DNA of 64,000 nt, taken from the NCBI GenBank assembly GCA_019083985.1, contig JAHRCV010000003.1, forward strand, positions 186,001 to 250,000, written 5' to 3'. Made by a program: the position numbers and the translations under genes. The notes beneath the pieces are model-generated. The model was given only the letters and a program-made list of their open reading frames with translations. It was not told the origin of the DNA and made no database searches. Below, in pieces: positions 1 through 8,651 of this stretch; the stretch's first letter is position 1; each line of letters begins with the position of its first letter. The DNA comes from Rhizobiales bacterium TNE-4 (GTDB taxonomy: Bacteria; Pseudomonadota; Alphaproteobacteria; Rhizobiales; Beijerinckiaceae).

Positions 1-459
1 AATGGCTTCGATCGTGATGGCCAAAGGCCCCAAAAGAGCGACAACGATGGCGACCGGCTTAGCAAGCAGAAGCGCGGTACGGTCAGGCGCTTTGATCGCG
101 ACCGTCTTCGGCATCACTTCGGAGAAGATGATGACAAGGATCGACATGACAATCGTGGCATAGATCACGCCTTCCGCGCCGAAGATCGCGACGAGCACGC
201 TCGTGGTGAAGGCCGAGGCGCCGATATTGACGATGTTATTGCCAATCAGCATCGCACCGATCAGGCGCTCGCGCATCAGCAGCAATTTGTTGACGGTGCG
301 GGCGCGGCTGTCGCCACCATTTTCAAGCGCGTGCATGCGCGCGCGCGATGCCGCAGTCAGTGCGGTTTCCGCACCGGAGAAGAAAGCGGACAGCGCCAGA
401 CAGAAGATGACGATCGCCAGCGCGATCCAGGGACTAAGGTCGGTGTCGATCGATTCCAT
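1..459 (-). CDS. CNNM-domain (DUF21) HlyC/CorC-family transporter, N-terminal part
   Basis: Only the first 153 codons are in the window; the gene runs off the left edge. Reading leftward from ATG 457-459, the product has hydrophobic segments and the motifs FFSGAETAL, GNNIVNI and EVMPKT, which are hallmarks of the CNNM (DUF21) membrane domain of the HlyC/CorC family. Members are inner-membrane proteins linked to Mg2+/Co2+ transport, normally followed by CBS and CorC_HlyC domains, which would lie outside the window. It starts 7 bases after the stop of the upstream aroKB fusion, so it probably forms an operon with it. The old name hemolysin is not a demonstrated function. Confidence 0.85.
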   Translation of the reverse strand, partial: MESIDTDLSPWIALAIVIFCLALSAFFSGAETALTAASRARMHALENGGDSRARTVNKLLLMRERLIGAMLIGNNIVNIGASAFTTSVLVAIFGAEGVIYATIVMSILVIIFSEVMPKTVAIKAPDRTALLLAKPVAIVVALLGPLAITIEAI

Positions 460-466
460 GGATGGA

Positions 467-2182
467 TCAGGCGGCCTCCCGCGCCAGCTCCTCGTTCAAA
501 AACTCACGCACATCGCTTGCTTCCACGCCCTTGGCGATGAAGCTTTGCCCGATGCCGCGGGCGAGAATGAACGTCAATTGTCCGCGTGACACTTTCTTAT
601 CCTGCAGCATGGCGTCGATGATGGCGTCTGGCCCGGCGTTCCAGCCGGGGATATCCGCAATATGGGTGGGCAATCCTGCCTTGTGGAGATGCCTTTCGAC
701 ACGGACGGCATCTTGCCGCGTTGCAAGCCCGCGCTTGACCGAGAAATTGAAGGCGCAGACCAAGCCGATAGCGACGGCTTCGCCATGAACGAGGCGGCTG
801 CCATCATAATTGGTCAAGCGCTCGAAGGCGTGCGCAAAGGTGTGGCCGAGATTAAGCAAAGCGCGCTCGCCATCCTCACGCTCGTCCCGCATCACGATCG
901 CGGCCTTGGCGGCGCAAGACACGCGGATGGCTTCCGCCCGGGCCGGTCCGCCCGCCATGATCTCGGCTTCGTGCTTTTCCAGCCATTCGAAAAATGGCGC
1001 ATCATTGATGAGCCCATATTTCACGACTTCAGCATAGCCGGCGCGGAATTCGCGCACAGGCAGGCTATCGAGAATGGCGACATCGGCCAGAACGAGATTG
1101 GGCTGGTAGAATGCACCGACGAGATTTTTGCCATGCGGCGAATTGATGCCGGTTTTTCCACCCACGGAGGAATCAACCTGCGCCAGAAGGCTCGTCGGAA
1201 TTTGCATGAAGCGCATACCACGCCGCACCGATGCCGCGCAGAACCCAGCGAGATCGCCAACAACTCCGCCGCCCAATGCAACAACGAAATCGCCGCGCTC
1301 AAACTTGCCTTCAATGATCGCGTCGCAGACGCGCGCAAATTCGGCATAACATTTGGTGCTCTCACCCGGCGGCACGATGATCGCTTTATGCCGGATGTGA
1401 TGGGCATCGAGACTTTCCTCGAGCCGATGCAGATGAAGGGCAGCGACATTCGCGTCGCAGACAATCGCACACCCCGCACCGGGAGCCATGGCAGCGAGGC
1501 GCGGTCCGGCCTCATCAATCACATGCTTGCCGATGAGAATATCGTAGGCGCGCGCACCAAGCCCGACATGAACAAGGGCATGCGCCAATTGCGGCGCGCC
1601 AGCCGGGGCCGAGAGGCCGAGATGCTGAGCGAGCGCGATAAAGAGATCGCCAACGACAGCCTCATGCGGCGCATCATGCGATTCAATGGTGAGATCAGCG
1701 AGCGCATAAACGGGCTCGCGTACGCTCAGCAAATGCCGCAGCGTGCCTTCAGGATCGGGCGTTTGCAAAAGCGGACGATTGGCGCGCTTGCGCACGCGCC
1801 GCATCAAGACGTCAGGCTCGGCCTTGAGCCAGACCGAGATGCCTTGTTCAGCAATCCGCTGGCGTGTCTCTTCGCTCATGAAAGCGCCGCCACCGGTCGC
1901 GAGCACACGCGGGCCCGAACCCAGAAGCCGCGCGATCACGCGCCGTTCACCATCGCGAAAAAACGCCTCGCCATGGGCGGCGAAAATTTCCGGGATCGTC
2001 ATCCCCGCCGCCTGCTCGATTTCGAGATCGGCATCGGAAAACGGAAGGCCAAGGCGTGCCGCGAGCCTGCGGCCGACCGAGGATTTGCCGGAACCCATCA
2101 TGCCGACGAGCACGATAGAACGACGCCCCAAAGCCTCTCGGAGGCGGGCTGCCTGTTCCTGTCCCTGCGCGTCGCTGTTCAC
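467..2182 (-). CDS. aroKB: Fused shikimate kinase / 3-dehydroquinate synthase
   Basis: The 571-residue product joins two shikimate-pathway enzymes that are usually separate proteins. Residues about 20-185 are shikimate kinase: P-loop GMMGSGKS near 27-34, the shikimate-binding GGGA near 97-100 and an REP motif near 155. Residues about 200-565 are 3-dehydroquinate synthase: the NAD-binding GGGVVGDLAGF near 304-314, PTSLLAQVDSSVGGKTGIN near 329-347, and the metal-ligand motifs HTFAHAFE and HGEAVAIG. DHQ synthase makes the first ring of the pathway and the kinase acts three steps later, so the fusion does not join consecutive steps. The frame is continuous with no stop between the domains. The CNNM gene follows 7 bases downstream. 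Confidence 0.95.
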   Translation of the reverse strand: MNSDAQGQEQAARLREALGRRSIVLVGMMGSGKSSVGRRLAARLGLPFSDADLEIEQAAGMTIPEIFAAHGEAFFRDGERRVIARLLGSGPRVLATGGGAFMSEETRQRIAEQGISVWLKAEPDVLMRRVRKRANRPLLQTPDPEGTLRHLLSVREPVYALADLTIESHDAPHEAVVGDLFIALAQHLGLSAPAGAPQLAHALVHVGLGARAYDILIGKHVIDEAGPRLAAMAPGAGCAIVCDANVAALHLHRLEESLDAHHIRHKAIIVPPGESTKCYAEFARVCDAIIEGKFERGDFVVALGGGVVGDLAGFCAASVRRGMRFMQIPTSLLAQVDSSVGGKTGINSPHGKNLVGAFYQPNLVLADVAILDSLPVREFRAGYAEVVKYGLINDAPFFEWLEKHEAEIMAGGPARAEAIRVSCAAKAAIVMRDEREDGERALLNLGHTFAHAFERLTNYDGSRLVHGEAVAIGLVCAFNFSVKRGLATRQDAVRVERHLHKAGLPTHIADIPGWNAGPDAIIDAMLQDKKVSRGQLTFILARGIGQSFIAKGVEASDVREFLNEELAREAA

Positions 2183-2280
2183 TATCGTCGTTCCGGAATT
2201 CGGCTTCTTTTAGCAGGAGGGGACCCCAAGCGTCATCCTCTGCGAACGCCGCAGCCCGTCTGAGGCTTGACGAAACACGA

Positions 2281-2306
2281 AATTTGTAGCGCAAATGCTA
2301 CAAATT
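2281..2306. promoter_or_regulatory. Perfect 10-bp inverted repeat, likely operator of the orphan antitoxin gene
   Basis: AATTTGTAGC at 2281-2290 is repeated as its exact reverse complement at 2297-2306 with a 6-base spacer. It lies 17 bases before the ATG at 2324 and downstream of a possible -35 hexamer TTGACG at 2267-2272. Antitoxins of this HTH family usually bind such a palindrome and repress their own promoter, so this is inferred to be the autoregulatory operator. Confidence 0.65.
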
Positions 2307-2323
2307 GTCTGGAGTTGCGTTTC

Positions 2324-2629
2324 ATGGCCACCGCCCCCCTGCCCTTCAACCCGGCCGATTACATCAAGACGGAGGAGGATGCCGCCTTCTTCCTGTCGGA
2401 AGCCTTCGCAACCGGCGACCCCTCCTTCATCGCGGAGGCGCTCGGCATTCTGGGCAAGCTCAAGGGCATGACGGCGCTAGCGCGGGAGACGGGCCTATCA
2501 CGCGAAAGCCTGTATCGCTCGCTTAGCCGGACCGGCAATCCAGAGCTCGCCACGCTCATCAAGGTCGCGGCCGCCTTGGGGCTGACGCTGTCCGCCGCCC
2601 CGCGTGACAAGCCGACCGAACAACCATGA
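2324..2629 (+). CDS. HTH antitoxin-like regulator (COG3636, addiction-module antidote family), no partner toxin
   Basis: A 101-residue protein with the layout of the HigA-like antidote family: an N-terminal helix (FNPADYIKTEEDAAFFL) and a C-terminal helix-turn-helix (about 45-90: ALARETGLSRESLYRSLSRTGNPELATLIKVAAALGL). ATG 2324 is chosen because a TTG at 2267 would force translation through the perfect operator palindrome at 2281-2306. No RelE/HigB-type toxin gene lies beside it; instead the stop overlaps the xerD start as ATGA at 2626-2629, so the two are translationally coupled. It resembles the antitoxin of the complete pair at 45688-46216. It may be a domesticated regulator of xerD or the remnant of a toxin-antitoxin pair; this is inference. 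Confidence 0.8.
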   Translation: MATAPLPFNPADYIKTEEDAAFFLSEAFATGDPSFIAEALGILGKLKGMTALARETGLSRESLYRSLSRTGNPELATLIKVAAALGLTLSAAPRDKPTEQP

Positions 2630-3561
2630 AGCCTACGGCCGAAACCGCGCTGATCGACGCCTTCATCGACATGATGGCGGCCGAGCGCGGCGCGGCCAAA
2701 AACACGCTCGATGCCTATCGCCGGGATTGTGAGGATCTCGCGGATTTCCTCACTGCCGCCGGTAGCACGCTGCGCAAGGCCGATACCGACGCGATCCGCG
2801 ACTGGCTGGAGGATGGCCGCGCCCGCGGCTTGAAAGCAAGTTCTGCGGCACGTCGGCTTTCAAGCGCCAAACAGCTCTTTCGTTTTCTCTATGCTGAAGG
2901 CAAACGCAGCGACGATCCCGCAGCCCGCCTCAACGGGCCGAAACGCGAACAGACGCTGCCGAAAATTCTCTCGATCAAAGAAGTTGATACATTACTCGCC
3001 ACCGCTGCCGAAGGCATGGATGACGAAAAGCGCCCCTTGCGCGAACGCGCTGCGGCTGCGCGGATGAGTGCCTTGCTCGAATTACTTTATGCAACAGGAT
3101 TGCGTGTCTCCGAACTCGTGGCACTGCCAGCCCAAGTGGCACGCAGCCAAGATCGGTTGCTGCAAATCAAAGGCAAGGGTGGACGCGAACGGCTGGTGCC
3201 GCTGACACAAAAGGCGCGCGATGCGCTGAAGAGACATATGGAATTTCGCTCTGCAACGAAGCAGGACCAGAGCAAATTTCTGTTTCCTGCCGACAGCGAA
3301 AGTGGATTTTTGCCGCGTCAGGTGTTTGCGCGCGATCTAAAAGACATTGCGATTGCGGCAGGGATCGACCCGGCTCGTGTCAGCCCACACGTCTTGCGCC
3401 ATGCCTTCGCTAGCCATTTGCTACAAAATGGTGCTGATCTACGCAGCGTGCAGCAATTGCTCGGCCATGCTGATATTTCAACGACGCAGATTTACACGCA
3501 TATTCTGGATGAGCGGCTGAAATCTCTGGTGCGTGATCTGCACCCACTCGGCGAAACTTAA
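2626..3561 (+). CDS. xerD: Site-specific tyrosine recombinase XerD
   Basis: The 311-residue product is a full-length tyrosine recombinase. A SAM-like core-binding domain covers about 8-95 and the catalytic domain about 110-300, with the complete active site: R160 (ATGLRVSEL), K184 (KGKGGRERL), H255 and R258 (HVLRHAFASHLL), H281 (LLGHADISTTQIYTH) and nucleophile Y290. XerD acts with XerC at dif to resolve chromosome dimers under FtsK control at the septum. The start overlaps the stop of the upstream HTH gene by 4 bases. Context and length favour chromosomal XerD over an integrase of a mobile element. A XerC partner is not in the window. Confidence 0.93.
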   Translation: MKPTAETALIDAFIDMMAAERGAAKNTLDAYRRDCEDLADFLTAAGSTLRKADTDAIRDWLEDGRARGLKASSAARRLSSAKQLFRFLYAEGKRSDDPAARLNGPKREQTLPKILSIKEVDTLLATAAEGMDDEKRPLRERAAAARMSALLELLYATGLRVSELVALPAQVARSQDRLLQIKGKGGRERLVPLTQKARDALKRHMEFRSATKQDQSKFLFPADSESGFLPRQVFARDLKDIAIAAGIDPARVSPHVLRHAFASHLLQNGADLRSVQQLLGHADISTTQIYTHILDERLKSLVRDLHPLGET

Positions 3562-4190
3562 CGCGGCCGCGACAGCAAAAAGATCGCCTGCTCGCCAAAG
3601 AGGTTCCACACTGCCCATGGCAATTGCAGACCGACCTTGTCACCTGAGCCGTTCAATGCAACGCCGCCTTCGATCTTCGCGCCGATCGCATCACATAGAT
3701 CGACGAAATCGCGGATCGTACAGAAATGAATGTTCGGCGTCTCATACCAGGCATAGGTCAGATTTTCTGTGACGGGCATGCGACCGCCGAACAGAAGCGA
3801 CGTGCGCACACGCCAATGCCCGAAATTGGGAAAAGAGACGATCGCGCGGTGCCCGATGCGTAAAAGCTGCTCCAGCACAACGCGCGGATTGCGCGTGGCC
3901 TGCAAGGTCTGCGAGAGAACGACATAATCGAAACTATCGTCGGGATAGGCATCAAGATCGGTATCGGCATCGCCTTGGATGACCGAAAGCCCTTGTGCCA
4001 CGCAGGAATTCACGCCCGCTTGAGATAACTCGATGCCACGCGCGTCAACACCCCGATTGTCGATCAGCGTCTTTAACAACGCGCCGTCGCCGCAGCCGAC
4101 ATCGAGCACACGCGCGCCTTTCTCGATCATGTCAGCGACAAGCAGAAGATCGACACGCGTGGCGTTCTGTCCGGTGGGAGCGAGGCTCAT
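3558..4190 (-). CDS. metW: Methionine biosynthesis protein MetW
   Basis: A 210-residue class I SAM-methyltransferase-fold protein with motif [13 protein letters not shown] near residues 34-45 and a second motif [10 protein letters not shown] typical of MetW. MetW is required together with MetX for homoserine activation in proteobacteria, probably by stimulating the acetyltransferase. The gene follows metX with a 4-base overlap (4187-4190), the standard metXW arrangement. Its 3' end overlaps the convergent xerD end by 4 bases. Confidence 0.93.
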   Translation of the reverse strand: MSLAPTGQNATRVDLLLVADMIEKGARVLDVGCGDGALLKTLIDNRGVDARGIELSQAGVNSCVAQGLSVIQGDADTDLDAYPDDSFDYVVLSQTLQATRNPRVVLEQLLRIGHRAIVSFPNFGHWRVRTSLLFGGRMPVTENLTYAWYETPNIHFCTIRDFVDLCDAIGAKIEGGVALNGSGDKVGLQLPWAVWNLFGEQAIFLLSRPR

Positions 4191-5365
4191 AGAGCGCCTC
4201 CCACCAAACCGCGCGCCCGTGCGGCCGAGGAAATGAAGCCACCCATCGTGGCCGTCAACACGGGTTCATCGAGCAAAAACGCATCATGCCCCTTGTCGGT
4301 TTCGACTTCGACGAAAGAGACCGACGCACCGGCTGCGTTGAGCGCATGCACAACGGCGCGTGAATCGGAGGTTGGAAACAGCCAATCGGATGTGAAGGAG
4401 ACAACACAGAAGCGCGTCTTTGTTCCTTTAAATGCGCGCGCCAACACACCATCATAATCGGCAGCGAGGTCGAAGTAATCCATCGCACGCGTGAGATAGA
4501 GATAGGAATTGGCGTCGAAACGTTCGACGAAACTGCGGCCTTGATAACGCAGATAGGATTCGACTTCGAAATCGGCATCGAAGGAGAAGGTCGGCGCATC
4601 ACGGTCCTGCAGCTTGCGGCCGAACTTCCGATGCAGCGCAGGCTCCGACAAATAGGTGATGTGCGCGGCCATGCGCGCGACGGCTAACCCCTTTTCAGGC
4701 CGCACACCGGCTTCGATATAGCGCCCGGCTTTCCAGAGTGGGTCAGCCATGATCGCTTGGCGACCGACTTCATGAAACGCGATATTCTGTGCCGAATGTT
4801 TTGGCGCAGTTGCAATCGGCATCGCTGCGAAGACGCGGTCCGGATAGGACGCTGCCCATTGCAGCACTTGCATCCCGCCCATCGAACCGCCTGCGACGCA
4901 AAACAGCGTATCGATCCCGAGATGATCGATCAGCATGGCCTGCGCACGCACCATGTCACGAATGGTAACGACCGGAAAATCGAGGGCCCACACACCATCG
5001 CCATGCGGGTTTTGCGAGGCAGGACCTGTCGTGCCCATGCAGGCGCCGACCACATTCGAGCAAATGATGAAGAAGCGATCCGTATCGAACACTTTGCCGG
5101 GGCCGATCATGTTCAGCCACCAGCCGCTCTTTTTCGTCAGCGGATGATCATTGGCGACGTGCTGGTCGCCCGTCAGCGCATGACAGATCAGGAGCGCGTT
5201 CGATTTGTCGGCATTGAGGGTGCCATAGGTCTGATACGCAATCTGGAACGGCGTCAGCGCGACGCCGCAATCGAGCAGCAGCGGTTTGTCGGGCCCAAAG
5301 CGCGCAACGAGGCTCGACGGGTTCTCGGCCTCGGGATTGGCAATGCTATCGAGCGCGGCAGACAT
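4187..5365 (-). CDS. metX: Homoserine O-acetyltransferase MetX
   Basis: The 392-residue alpha/beta hydrolase transfers an acyl group (normally acetyl) to homoserine, the committed step of methionine synthesis, in the cytoplasm. The family core [27 protein letters not shown] is present, and the triad is visible as S161 in GGSMGGMQ, D327 in TSDWLFP and H360 in DKGHDAF. Length is normal. It heads the metXW operon; no strong Shine-Dalgarno precedes the ATG at 5363-5365, and the leader contains two competing short hairpins (see 5369-5411). Succinyl rather than acetyl specificity cannot be excluded by eye. Confidence 0.94.
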   Translation of the reverse strand: MSAALDSIANPEAENPSSLVARFGPDKPLLLDCGVALTPFQIAYQTYGTLNADKSNALLICHALTGDQHVANDHPLTKKSGWWLNMIGPGKVFDTDRFFIICSNVVGACMGTTGPASQNPHGDGVWALDFPVVTIRDMVRAQAMLIDHLGIDTLFCVAGGSMGGMQVLQWAASYPDRVFAAMPIATAPKHSAQNIAFHEVGRQAIMADPLWKAGRYIEAGVRPEKGLAVARMAAHITYLSEPALHRKFGRKLQDRDAPTFSFDADFEVESYLRYQGRSFVERFDANSYLYLTRAMDYFDLAADYDGVLARAFKGTKTRFCVVSFTSDWLFPTSDSRAVVHALNAAGASVSFVEVETDKGHDAFLLDEPVLTATMGGFISSAARARGLVGGAL

Positions 5366-5368
5366 GAC

Positions 5369-5411
5369 GGCGTTTGGTGCTCAGGTCGTTTTGTTCTGAT
5401 TACAGAACGCC
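5369..5411 (-). promoter_or_regulatory. metX leader with two mutually exclusive hairpins
   Basis: On the minus strand just upstream of metX, GTTCTG/CAGAAC form a 6-bp hairpin with a 4-base loop (5393-5408). The same GTT can instead take part in GGCGTT (5406-5411) pairing with AACGCC (5369-5374), which ends three bases before the start codon. Competing structures next to a start without a clear ribosome-binding site suggest translational control. The sequence does not match the SAM-II riboswitch core as I know it, so any ligand is unknown. Confidence 0.3.
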
Positions 5412-5534
5412 TTTGCTAGCGCGCGGAACGGAGGCGGGCAAGAGGGAATCCCCGTCTTCACCTTTGCGTTTGCCGCCCCTTGGTTCTATGGAAGGGGCGC
5501 TTTCAGCCGCAGGCGTGCGGCAGGCGGGGGAAAC

Positions 5535-6371
5535 ATGGCGTCTCTGGGACCCAATCCGACGCTGGCGGACATCCGCCGCGAGATCGACCGGCTCGACGAG
5601 GGCATGCACCGCCTCCTGATGGAGCGCGGCGAGGTCATCGACACCCTGATCGAGGTGAAGAAGACGCAGGCCTCTGGCTCGGCGTTCCGTCCCGGCCGCG
5701 AGGCAGAGATGATGAAGCGGCTCGCCGAGCGCCATCATGGTTCTCTGCCCTTCGACGTCGCCGAGAGCATTTGGCGCGTGATCATCGCCACCTTCACCTA
5801 TGTTCAGGCGCCCTATTCGGTTCACGCCGATATCGCAGGCGGCGATGCGCCGATGCGCGACAGCGCCCGCTTCCATTTCGGCTTTACCGTGCCGTTGATC
5901 GCGCATGATGGTGCCTCCGCCGTCATCGACGCGGTTGAAAATTCGGCTGGCGATCTCGGCCTCTTCCCGGTCGAGACCGGGCGCTCCGAAGGCGTCTGGT
6001 GGAAACGGCTTGCAGAGCCTGCTGCACCAAAGATCATTGCGCGCCTGCCCTTCGTTGAACGGCCGGGCCATCCGGCTGGACAGCCTGTCTATTTGATCGC
6101 CAAACCCTTGGCTGATGCGGCCGTGCGCGAGATCGTGCTCTATGCCGTTGGTGTCGAACGCTGGCGCGAAGGCGTGACACCCGCACTTGCTGCCATAGGT
6201 GCAGCCGTCGAAGCGAGCGCCGCCGACGATGATGGTTTGAGCCTGCTCGTCTCAGCGCCCGGCAGCGCAGGACGCGATGCACTGCTCGCGGCCATGGCGG
6301 GCTTAGGCCTTGGCCGTGTCGAGATCACCGAGATTGGCAGCCACGCTGCCCGCTTCCGTTTGCAAGATTGA
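5535..6371 (+). CDS. Chorismate mutase (AroQ type) with C-terminal prephenate-dehydratase-like domain
   Basis: In the 278-residue product, residues about 8-90 are an AroQ chorismate mutase: LADIRREIDRLDEGMHRLLMERGEVIDTLIEVKK, then RPGREAEMMKRL and a third helix. The remaining 190 residues look like a degraded prephenate dehydratase substrate-binding fold (NSAGDLGLFPVE, LIAKPL) but lack the usual TRF/TxRF catalytic signature. Chorismate mutase converts chorismate to prephenate for phenylalanine and tyrosine. The next genes, hisC and a prephenate dehydrogenase, supply the aminotransferase and dehydrogenase steps, so the three form an aromatic amino acid run. The role of the C-terminal region, possibly regulatory, is inferred. 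Confidence 0.85.
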   Translation: MASLGPNPTLADIRREIDRLDEGMHRLLMERGEVIDTLIEVKKTQASGSAFRPGREAEMMKRLAERHHGSLPFDVAESIWRVIIATFTYVQAPYSVHADIAGGDAPMRDSARFHFGFTVPLIAHDGASAVIDAVENSAGDLGLFPVETGRSEGVWWKRLAEPAAPKIIARLPFVERPGHPAGQPVYLIAKPLADAAVREIVLYAVGVERWREGVTPALAAIGAAVEASAADDDGLSLLVSAPGSAGRDALLAAMAGLGLGRVEITEIGSHAARFRLQD

Positions 6372-6392
6372 ACGCCTGACTGGATCAGCCCC

Positions 6393-7493
6393 ATGCGCGC
6401 AGACAACACCCGCCCCGTTCCCCGCCCCGGCGTGCTCGCCATCGAGGCCTATGTGCCCGGCAAGAGCAGTGCGCCCGGTGCTGCGAAAATCTACAAGCTC
6501 TCGTCGAACGAAACGCCGCTCGGCCCACCGCCTGCTGCTATCGAAGCGTTCAAGAACGCCGCTGACGAACTTGCGCTTTATCCGGATGGTTCATCAAAAC
6601 CGTTGCGGGAAGCGATTGCTGGTCGGTTCGGTCTTGATCCTGCGCGCATCATTTGCGGGTCAGGCTCTGATGAAATTCTGTCCCTCATCACCAATGCCTA
6701 TATGGGCCCAGGCGATGAAGGGCTTTATTCCGAACATGGCTTTCTCGTTTACAAGCTCGCGATTCTTGCGGCTGGCGGCACACCCGTCGTCGCACCAGAA
6801 AAGAACCTCACCACCGATGTCGATGCGTTGCTGGCGCGTGTGACGCCGAAGACGAAAATCGTCTATCTCGCCAATCCGAACAATCCGACGGGCACTTACA
6901 TTCCGTTCGAAGAGGTGAAGCGTCTGCATGCGGGCCTGCCGAAAAACGTGCTGCTCGTGCTTGATGCCGCTTACGCCGAATATGTCCGCCGCAATGATTA
7001 TGCGGCCGGTATCGAGCTCGTGTCGGAATTCGAGAATGTCGTGATGACGCGCACTTTCTCGAAAATCTACGGCCTTGCTTTGGTGCGGCTCGGCTGGTGC
7101 TATGCGCCCGCCGGTGTCGCCGATGCGCTCAACCGCATTCGTGGCCCCTTCAACGTCAATGGCCCGGCGATGGCAGCCGGCATTGCCGCGATCGGTGATG
7201 AAAGCCACATCGCGAAAGCGATTGCGCATAATGAGCGCTGGCTGCCTTGGTTGACGACGGAAATCGAAAAGCTCGGCCTGAAAGTGACGCCCAGCGTCGG
7301 CAATTTCCTGCTGATCCATTTTCCAAAGACCGGCAAGACGGCGAAGGAGGCTGATGCCTTCTTGTCACAGAACGGTTTGATCCTGCGGAGCGTTGCTGCT
7401 TATGGCCTGCCCGATGCGCTACGCCTGACGGTTGGCCAAGAAGACGCCAACCGCCATCTCGTCGGGACGCTGGCCAAATTCATGGGAGCCTGA
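6393..7493 (+). CDS. hisC: Histidinol-phosphate / aromatic aminotransferase HisC
   Basis: The 366-residue fold-type I PLP enzyme has [11 protein letters not shown] near residue 36, GSGSDEIL near 89, NPNNPTGT near 161, DAAYAEY near 191 and the PLP lysine K224 in TFSKIYGLA. HisC makes histidinol phosphate from imidazole-acetol phosphate; several homologues also transaminate prephenate, phenylpyruvate or hydroxyphenylpyruvate. Its position between chorismate mutase and prephenate dehydrogenase, away from other his genes, suggests an aromatic role here, which is inference. The start is 21 bases after the chorismate mutase stop. Confidence 0.92.
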   Translation: MRADNTRPVPRPGVLAIEAYVPGKSSAPGAAKIYKLSSNETPLGPPPAAIEAFKNAADELALYPDGSSKPLREAIAGRFGLDPARIICGSGSDEILSLITNAYMGPGDEGLYSEHGFLVYKLAILAAGGTPVVAPEKNLTTDVDALLARVTPKTKIVYLANPNNPTGTYIPFEEVKRLHAGLPKNVLLVLDAAYAEYVRRNDYAAGIELVSEFENVVMTRTFSKIYGLALVRLGWCYAPAGVADALNRIRGPFNVNGPAMAAGIAAIGDESHIAKAIAHNERWLPWLTTEIEKLGLKVTPSVGNFLLIHFPKTGKTAKEADAFLSQNGLILRSVAAYGLPDALRLTVGQEDANRHLVGTLAKFMGA

Positions 7494-7494
7494 T

Positions 7495-8445
7495 TTGCCC
7501 GATACGCTGCGCGCGCTTGATACGCCTGTTTTCGACCGTCTGACGATCATTGGCCTCGGCCTGATCGGGTCCTCGATTGCGCGCGCCGCCCGCCGCACAC
7601 ACGCGGCGAAAACCATTGTCGCGGCAGATATCTCAGAAGATGTCTGCAATCGTGTGCGCGCCTTGGGTTTTGCCGATGAGGTGACGAGCGATCTTACCGC
7701 GGCCGTAAAAGACTCCGATTGCGTGATCTTATGCGTGCCGGTGGGTGCGTGCGGTGCTGCCGCGGAAAAAATCGCGGCCCATCTCAAACAAGGCGCAATC
7801 GTCTCCGATGTTGGCTCGGTCAAAGGCGCTGTTGTCGCCGCGATGCAGCCGCATCTGCCTTCGCATGTGCATTTCATCCCCGCCCATCCGATTGCAGGGA
7901 CGGAACATTCCGGGCCTGATGCTGGGTTTGCGACTTTGTTTCTCAATCGTTGGCTTATTCTCACGCCGATTGAGAATGGCGATCCGGCGGCCACTGATCA
8001 GCTTGCCACGTTCTGGCGCGCCTTTGGCTCGAATGTCGAAATCATGGATGTGGCACGGCACGATCTGGTGCTTGCCGTCACCTCGCATCTACCGCATCTG
8101 ATTGCTTACAACATCGTCGGCACCGCGGCCGATCTTGAAACCGTGACACAATCGGAAGTCATCAAATTTTCGGCGTCAGGCTTTCGTGATTTTACCCGCA
8201 TCGCCGCATCAGATCCGACGATGTGGCGCGACGTATTTTTGAACAATCGTGATGCCGTGCTTGAAATGCTCGGCCGTTTCAACGAGGACCTCGCCGCATT
8301 GCAACGCGCGATCCGTTGGGGCGATGGCGAAGCCCTGTTCAATTTATTTTCGCGCACACGCGCCATCCGCCGCTCCATCATCGAGCAGGGTCAGGATACG
8401 GCCGCACCGGATTTCGGCCGCCACGCGGCGGACGAGAAAGAATAA
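7495..8445 (+). CDS. Prephenate / arogenate (cyclohexadienyl) dehydrogenase
   Basis: The 316-residue product opens with a Rossmann NAD(P) motif IIGLGLIGSSIAR and carries the TyrA-family segments SDVGSVK, HFIPAHPIAGTEHSG (substrate-binding His) and AVTSHLPHLIAYNIVG. It oxidatively decarboxylates prephenate or arogenate for tyrosine synthesis. The TTG at 7495 is preferred: it lies one base after the hisC stop and GGGAG sits about 8 bases upstream, whereas the longer in-frame TTG at 7432 would sit inside hisC and add residues unlike the family. Last gene of the aromatic run. Confidence 0.88.
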   Translation: MPDTLRALDTPVFDRLTIIGLGLIGSSIARAARRTHAAKTIVAADISEDVCNRVRALGFADEVTSDLTAAVKDSDCVILCVPVGACGAAAEKIAAHLKQGAIVSDVGSVKGAVVAAMQPHLPSHVHFIPAHPIAGTEHSGPDAGFATLFLNRWLILTPIENGDPAATDQLATFWRAFGSNVEIMDVARHDLVLAVTSHLPHLIAYNIVGTAADLETVTQSEVIKFSASGFRDFTRIAASDPTMWRDVFLNNRDAVLEMLGRFNEDLAALQRAIRWGDGEALFNLFSRTRAIRRSIIEQGQDTAAPDFGRHAADEKE

Positions 8446-8594
8446 ATCACATCCTTGTGAGCGGATGAGAACAATCGTTCACCGCGGCGCTTTGCGCGTC
8501 GTGAAGGCGGTTGATTATATCCACTTAATCCGCGTCCTTGCGAAGAGGGCTTAAGCCTGACGCGGCAAGCCATGCCTCAAGGCACGCTACAAAT

Positions 8595-8644
8595 CCCTTA
8601 TCGTTTGAAACGCGATGCAGAAGCATCGCGCCTCTCGATAAGGG
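8595..8644. repeat. Nested palindromic hairpin, terminator-like or REP-like
   Basis: CCCTTATCG at 8595-8603 pairs with CGATAAGGG at 8636-8644, and inside it CGCGATGC at 8611-8618 pairs with GCATCGCG at 8623-8630 around an AGAA loop. It sits between the convergent tyrosine-pathway and DUF2125 genes. There is no clear T-run, so a repeated extragenic palindrome or a bidirectional roadblock is more likely than a classic terminator. The rest of 8446-8651 shows nothing I can assign. Confidence 0.6.
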
Positions 8645-8651
8645 TCTACGT

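Noticed and set aside
662-2263. 533-codon open frame on the plus strand opposite aroKB
   Set aside because: It is antisense to a complete two-domain enzyme. Its peptide has no recognisable motif and is rich in Arg, as expected for a GC-rich shadow frame.
2626-3561. Mobile-element integrase
   Set aside because: Length, the XerD-like sequence and housekeeping neighbours favour the chromosomal dimer-resolution recombinase; no attachment repeats were seen.
5366-5480. SAM-II riboswitch upstream of metX
   Set aside because: The leader has hairpins but not the conserved SAM-II pseudoknot core as I know it; kept only as an unspecified structured leader.
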